Notes under the pieces: model-generated | The model's input: only the letters and a program-made list of their open reading frames with translations | What the model was told of the DNA's origin: nothing | Database searches by the model: none | Source: JAYQKL01 sp049890195 | GTDB lineage: Bacteria > Pseudomonadota > Alphaproteobacteria > RS24 | Length of the DNA stretch: 64,000 nt | Direction: 5' to 3' | NCBI GenBank assembly: GCA_049890195.1 | Contig: JBMHBY010000009.1 | Span: 108,771 to 172,770, forward strand | Translations under genes and position numbers: made by a program | Shown here: piece by piece, positions 60,413 through 64,000 of the stretch | How positions within the stretch are numbered: the first letter of the stretch is position 1 | How the letters are laid out: each line of letters starts with the position of its first letter

Positions 60413-60688
60413 CTAGCGGGTCATGTGCGCCAGGCTGAGGAGTTGGTCGAGCAAAGGGGAAGATAAACCATCCGGCAGGTCCTGACGTCCGGTCGCCCAT
60501 GCAAAGAGGTCTGTGTCGGACAATTCCAGGATCCTCTCATAATCCTCAAGTTGGCTATCCGGGAGATCCGCCAGAACAGCCTCCGCAAACTTTGAGAAAA
60601 TGATATCCATTTCCTTGATGCCGCGATGACAGGAGCGGAAGTAGAGTTTTTTGCGTCTGTCATCAAGCTTGGTGTGAAAGTCCTGCAT
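60413..60688 (-). CDS. sdhE: Succinate dehydrogenase assembly factor SdhE (FAD assembly factor)
   Basis: Small helical protein that promotes covalent flavin attachment to SdhA. The 91-residue product has the family signature RGIKEMDIIFSKFAE (RGxxEMD) and YERILELSDTDLFAWATGR. It sits between divergent recG and mfd, which is the standard alphaproteobacterial arrangement. The previous name of the family is CptB/YgfY. Confidence 0.94.
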   Translation of the reverse strand: MQDFHTKLDDRRKKLYFRSCHRGIKEMDIIFSKFAEAVLADLPDSQLEDYERILELSDTDLFAWATGRQDLPDGLSSPLLDQLLSLAHMTR

Positions 60689-60817
60689 TCTGGTCTCCGA
60701 TAGGATCTAGTGTAGCGCCTATATATACTTAATTTCGGACGTGCAAAAGAAAAGAAACAAAAACGGGTCAAATCATCCCATTGGGTGTAATCTGGGGGTA
60801 TTGAAAGGAGAACTGAA
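60689..60817. promoter_or_regulatory. Divergent promoter region for recG and sdhE-mfd
   Basis: 129 nt between the two starts. It contains the AT-rich TATATATACTTAAT near 60720-60733, the best candidate for a -10 on either strand, and an A-rich stretch at 60745-60760. No GTTC-N7-GTTC site is present, so neither repair gene looks LexA-controlled here. Confidence 0.4.
60805..60810 (+). promoter_or_regulatory. Ribosome binding site that supports an ATC start of recG
   Basis: AAGGAG followed by 7 nt and then ATC at 60818. The next candidate start, TTG at 60833, is 22 nt away, too far for this site. Confidence 0.7.
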
Positions 60818-62899
60818 ATCAGACCGAGCATTTTGAACAGATTGTTTGCTGAAACGCAGTCTTTGAAAGGCGTTGGACCGAAAATGGCGGGCATTTTCGA
60901 TAAATTATGCGGTCCATCCCTGATCGATCTGTTTTTCCATCTGCCGTCCGGACTCATAGATCGCAATTACAAACCGTCCGTGCTGACTGCTGAGGAGGGC
61001 CGCATTGCAACCTTTGAAGTTGATGTCGTCAAGCACGAGCCGAGCCGCCGCCGCGGTTTGCCCTATCGTGTCCTGTGTCAGGCCGACAGTGGCTATTTGA
61101 CGCTGGTTTTCTTTAATGCCCGCGCAGATTTGGTGATGAAAACCCTCCCCATAGGGGCGCGGCGCATCATTTCCGGCCGGACTGAGAAATATCGCGACAA
61201 CCTTCAAATGGTGCATCCGGATCATATCTTGACGGAAGCGGAATTTGCGGAACTGCCGATTGTCGAGCCGGTTTATCCGATGACAGCGGGCATCACCACC
61301 AAAACCTTCGGCAAGGCCATTCGGCAGGCGCTCAAACAACTAACCCCCCTTCCGGAATGGCAGGACCAAAACTGGCTGGCAAGAATGGGGTGGGAAAGCT
61401 GGGACAATGCAATTGTGCAAGCGCACGGCCCGGCCGGAACCGATGACCTGTTGCCCGCCTCCCCGGCCCGGAAAAGACTGGCCTATGACGAATTGCTGGC
61501 CAATCAGCTGGCTTTAAGTCTTGTGCGCCTGCGTCGGCGCAACAAGCCCGGACGTGTGCTTAAAAAAGACGGGACGTTGACTGACCGAGTTTTGGCTGGG
61601 CTGGATTTTGAACTCACCGGTTCTCAACAGCTGGTCCTGGCGGAGATTGAAGAGGATATGGCCAGTCCAAAACGGATGTTGCGGCTGTTGCAGGGTGATG
61701 TTGGCAGCGGCAAGACAATCATTGCCCTGTTGTCCATGCTGGCGGCGGTCGAAAACCAGGCGCAAGCAGCCATTATGGCGCCGACCGAAATTCTGGCCCG
61801 GCAACATGCCGAAACCATCCTGCCTTTGTGTGCGCAAATCGGCGTCAAGGCGGTGTTGCTGACCGGGCGTGACAAAGGCCAGGCCCGTCAGGGTTTGTTG
61901 GCGCAAATCGCGGAAGGGGATGCGGACATCATCATCGGCACCCATGCCCTGTTTCAGGAGGATGTCCAGTTCAAGGAACTGGCCATGATTGTTGTGGACG
62001 AGCAGCACCGTTTCGGGGTCAATCAGCGGATGATGCTGTCCCAAAAGGGGGAAGCGACCGATATCCTTGTCATGACCGCCACGCCGATACCCCGGACGTT
62101 GACCTTGGCGGTTTATGGCGACATGGATGTGTCGCGCATAACGGAAAAACCTCCCGGCCGTCAGCCCGTGGAAACCAGCGTTTTGCCGTTTGAACGCCTG
62201 GATGATGTGGTGGATCGTCTGGGCACTCTCTTTGAGACCGGCCAACGGGCTTATTGGGTGTGTCCACTGGTTGCTGAGAGCGAACTTGTCGATTTGGCGG
62301 CAGCGGAGGAAAGGGCCAAAATGCTTCAAGGCATTTATGGCGACAAAGTGCGGCTTATTCATGGGCAGATGAAAGCGCCTGAGAAGGATGCCGTGATGGA
62401 GGCCTTCCAGAAGGGTGAGTTTTCGCTGCTTGTTTCCACAACTGTGATTGAGGTCGGGGTGAATGTGCCAGAGGCCACTGTAATGATCATCGAGCACGCC
62501 GAGCGCTTTGGATTGAGTCAATTGCATCAATTGCGCGGACGCGTCGGACGCGGTGCGGATAAGTCTTCCTGTGTGCTGATCTACAAGGCGCCGTTAGGCA
62601 AAACCGCTGAAGCGCGCCTGAAAATCATGCGTGAGACTGAGGACGGATTTCTGATTGCTGAAGAGGATCTGCGTCTTCGCGGGGCCGGCGAGGTTTTGGG
62701 GACACGACAAAGCGGGTTGCCCGCTTTCCGGCTGGCCAGTTTGGAGGCACATGCAGATTTGCTTCCGGCGGTGCACGATGATGCGCGTCTCATTCTGGAA
62801 AAGGATGTGAAGTTGGAAAGTGACCGCGGTCAGGCGTTGCGTCTGCTGCTCTATCTCTTTAGGCGTGATGAGGCCATCAGGTTTCTTGAGTCGGGTTAG
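60818..62899 (+). CDS. recG: ATP-dependent DNA helicase RecG (probable non-canonical ATC start)
   Basis: Branch-migration helicase that regresses stalled forks. The product (693 residues from 60818) has the wedge/OB domain (about 65-160), the helicase core with LLQGDVGSGKTIIAL, VVDEQHRFGVNQR, TATPIPRTLTLAV and QLRGRVGRG, and the C-terminal TRG region (VLGTRQSGLPAFR). The first conventional start in frame is TTG 60833, but the five codons before it read ATC-AGA-CCG-AGC-ATT, giving (M)RPSILNRLFAETQSLKGVGPK; alphaproteobacterial RecG proteins usually begin MRPxxLxPLF. With AAGGAG at the correct distance, ATC at 60818 is the better start. The 3' end overlaps the convergent DUF502 gene by 23 nt. 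Confidence 0.92.
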   Translation: MRPSILNRLFAETQSLKGVGPKMAGIFDKLCGPSLIDLFFHLPSGLIDRNYKPSVLTAEEGRIATFEVDVVKHEPSRRRGLPYRVLCQADSGYLTLVFFNARADLVMKTLPIGARRIISGRTEKYRDNLQMVHPDHILTEAEFAELPIVEPVYPMTAGITTKTFGKAIRQALKQLTPLPEWQDQNWLARMGWESWDNAIVQAHGPAGTDDLLPASPARKRLAYDELLANQLALSLVRLRRRNKPGRVLKKDGTLTDRVLAGLDFELTGSQQLVLAEIEEDMASPKRMLRLLQGDVGSGKTIIALLSMLAAVENQAQAAIMAPTEILARQHAETILPLCAQIGVKAVLLTGRDKGQARQGLLAQIAEGDADIIIGTHALFQEDVQFKELAMIVVDEQHRFGVNQRMMLSQKGEATDILVMTATPIPRTLTLAVYGDMDVSRITEKPPGRQPVETSVLPFERLDDVVDRLGTLFETGQRAYWVCPLVAESELVDLAAAEERAKMLQGIYGDKVRLIHGQMKAPEKDAVMEAFQKGEFSLLVSTTVIEVGVNVPEATVMIIEHAERFGLSQLHQLRGRVGRGADKSSCVLIYKAPLGKTAEARLKIMRETEDGFLIAEEDLRLRGAGEVLGTRQSGLPAFRLASLEAHADLLPAVHDDARLILEKDVKLESDRGQALRLLLYLFRRDEAIRFLESG

Positions 62900-63554
62900 G
62901 GTCGTTCCCTTCTGTGCTTAAGCCTGCGGAAATCACAAGCCGCGCCCCCTCCTCTACGGTCAGATCGAGAATTTTGACATCCTCTTTCGGCAGAAACAGC
63001 AGGAAACCCGAGGTCGGGTTTGGCGTGGTTGGAAGGAAAATCGCAATGGTTTCAGAACCAACATTGTCTGCAATCTGGCCCTCAATATCATTGGTGACAA
63101 AACCTATCGCCCAAATACCCTTGCGTGGATACTCAATCAAGGCAACTTGGGAAAACGACCTGTTGTCATCAATGGCGGCCTTGAAAATCTGGCGCAGGGC
63201 ATTGTAAACGGTGCCGATGGCGGGCATCTGGGAAATCAGATTGTCACCAAAGGCGACCAGTCGGCGCCCGAAAAAATTGGCCGTGACGGCGCCCGTTACA
63301 AAGACAATGATCAACGCCACCAACAGCCCGACACCGGGGATGTCATAAGGGATATATTGTTCCGGTTGGAAGCGGGCCGGCAGCCAGGGTTTGAACCATC
63401 CGTCCAGAATGTCAATCACCCAGCTGAACAAAAGGAATGTCAGGCCAATCGGCCCAGTGACCACCAGCCCGGTCAGGAAATATGTCCGGATGATGCCGAA
63501 CAATGTCCGTTTTTTGGGGTCCTGGTTCAAACTCTCTGTAATCGGGTCAGCCAT
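62877..63554 (-). CDS. DUF502 family inner-membrane protein
   Basis: Family of unknown function, widespread in proteobacteria and plants. The 225-residue product has two membrane helices (about 22-48, YFLTGLVVTGPIGLTFLLFSWVI region, and about 75-97, GLLVALIIVFVTGAVTANFFG) and the family segments IPAIGTVYNALRQ-like (MPAIGTVYNALRQIFKA), VALIEYPRKGIWAIGFVT and VFLPTTPNPTSGFLLF-like. It is a common neighbour of recG in alphaproteobacteria. The C-terminal tail overlaps recG. Confidence 0.9.
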   Translation of the reverse strand: MADPITESLNQDPKKRTLFGIIRTYFLTGLVVTGPIGLTFLLFSWVIDILDGWFKPWLPARFQPEQYIPYDIPGVGLLVALIIVFVTGAVTANFFGRRLVAFGDNLISQMPAIGTVYNALRQIFKAAIDDNRSFSQVALIEYPRKGIWAIGFVTNDIEGQIADNVGSETIAIFLPTTPNPTSGFLLFLPKEDVKILDLTVEEGARLVISAGLSTEGNDPNPTQET

Positions 63555-63593
63555 AAGTTGATTTTATCAAATCAAAAAAGATTGCCAAGCCAA

Positions 63594-63971
63594 TCATTTG
63601 CCGGTCTGTTTTTGATAACGCCGGAACAACCAGGGGGCGATGATGTGAAGATAAACGACCTGTCCGAGGTGACGTATCACAGGCAGGGCCGTCACATTGG
63701 CAAGCATCCGAAAACGCGGCAGTCTTCGCCAAAGAAGGATAAAACCGTCCAGCCCGATTTTCAGGGTGCCATCTGTGTCCCTGACATGGAACTGCCTTAA
63801 CAGGGTTGTCTGGTCCATATCCGCCGGACAGTCGCCGGACACATCCATAAACTCTACATCCGCACCGCTTTCTGCCGCCAGTCGTTGGTAAAGCGCGACC
63901 TCCGGCCCACAGATGTTGCACGATCCGTTGTAATAAACTGTTATGGCTTTTTCCTGGTGCATATTTTCCAT
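63594..63971 (-). CDS. DCC-family thiol-disulfide oxidoreductase-like protein (DUF393)
   Basis: The product (about 125 residues) has the family opening ITVYYNGSCNICGPEVALY, with a thioredoxin-like CxxC (CNIC), followed by a DVSGD strand and the C-terminal YLHIIAPWLFRRYQKQTGK region near the end. Members are small predicted redox proteins of unclear role. ATG codons at 63998, 63971 and 63962 are possible starts; no strong ribosome binding site decides, and I use 63971. The gene appears complete although it is at the window edge. Confidence 0.82.
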   Translation of the reverse strand: MENMHQEKAITVYYNGSCNICGPEVALYQRLAAESGADVEFMDVSGDCPADMDQTTLLRQFHVRDTDGTLKIGLDGFILLWRRLPRFRMLANVTALPVIRHLGQVVYLHIIAPWLFRRYQKQTGK

Positions 63972-64000
63972 ACCCGTGACATAGGGTGCCGGGGTCAAAA

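Noticed and set aside
61514..62530. 338-codon minus-strand frame inside recG
   Set aside because: Antisense shadow; the plus-strand frame carries all helicase motifs.
1..64000. CRISPR array, prophage, integrase or insertion sequence
   Set aside because: No regularly spaced repeats, no transposase- or integrase-like product, and no tRNA 3'-end duplication was found by reading.

Overview
The window is a stretch of an alphaproteobacterial chromosome. The evidence is the combination of an LpxI-type lipid A pathway, a GTTC-N7-GTTC SOS box in front of lexA, the ppiD-trpE, gltA-gltX-comEC-lexA, tpiA-secG-pyrG-kdsA, ntrY-ntrX-trkA-trkH-hfq-hflX-mazG and recG/sdhE-mfd neighbourhoods, and an SdhE-type flavinylation factor. 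I cannot name the order or genus. Base composition is moderate (about half GC in the housekeeping blocks) with a clearly GC-richer block around 23-29 kb. No integrase, transposase, CRISPR array, rRNA or prophage gene was seen.

Layout. 1-7.6 kb: envelope biogenesis on the plus strand (3' part of rseP, bamA, skp/ompH, lpxD, lpxA, lpxI, lpxB; fabZ is missing from its usual place between lpxD and lpxA). 7.6-13.3 kb: gltA and gltX (minus), comEC (plus), lexA (minus, with SOS box). 13.4-19.2 kb: ppiD-trpE-trpG-trpD-trpC (minus), tightly overlapped. 19.4-23.2 kb: tpiA, secG, pyrG, kdsA (plus). 23.2-29.4 kb: a GC-rich block with an SLC13-type transporter, a small membrane protein, xthA, erpA, an RraA-like gene, an SDR and a small RTX-repeat protein, broken by an AT-richer DUF3800 gene. 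29.6-32.2 kb: a membrane-anchored family 2 glycoside hydrolase, an unusually long intergenic region with an inverted repeat, and tRNA-Ser(UGA). 32.4-37.8 kb: rlpA-like lipoprotein, D,D-carboxypeptidase, tmk, holB, metG. 37.9-48.4 kb: ntrYX, trkAH, D-amino-acid transaminase, hfq, hflX, mazG, a VUT-family transporter. 48.4-55.2 kb: the most unusual locus (below). 55.3-62.9 kb: MBL-fold hydrolase, tatD, mfd, sdhE and divergent recG. 62.9-64 kb: DUF502 membrane protein and a DCC-family thiol protein.

The candidate undescribed system is at 48,461-55,223 (minus strand): a type IV prepilin-like gene followed by two tandem cassettes. Each cassette is one large exported protein (846 and 870 aa) plus, 14-18 nt downstream, one small exported protein (116 and 107 aa). 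The two large proteins are nearly identical over their first ~240 mature residues, contain tandem ~225-residue repeat units each closed by a Cys pair, and then end in different Cys-rich heads. The small partners are unrelated over most of their length but share a layout: signal peptide, one Cys near the mature N terminus and one Cys within three residues of the C terminus. I read this as a duplicated surface or pilus-associated binding module with exchangeable heads; the function is inference.

Two other points stand out: recG and hflX both appear to start at non-canonical codons (ATC and ATT) with a Shine-Dalgarno sequence in place, and ppiD runs directly into trpE so that the trp genes have no leader region of their own.
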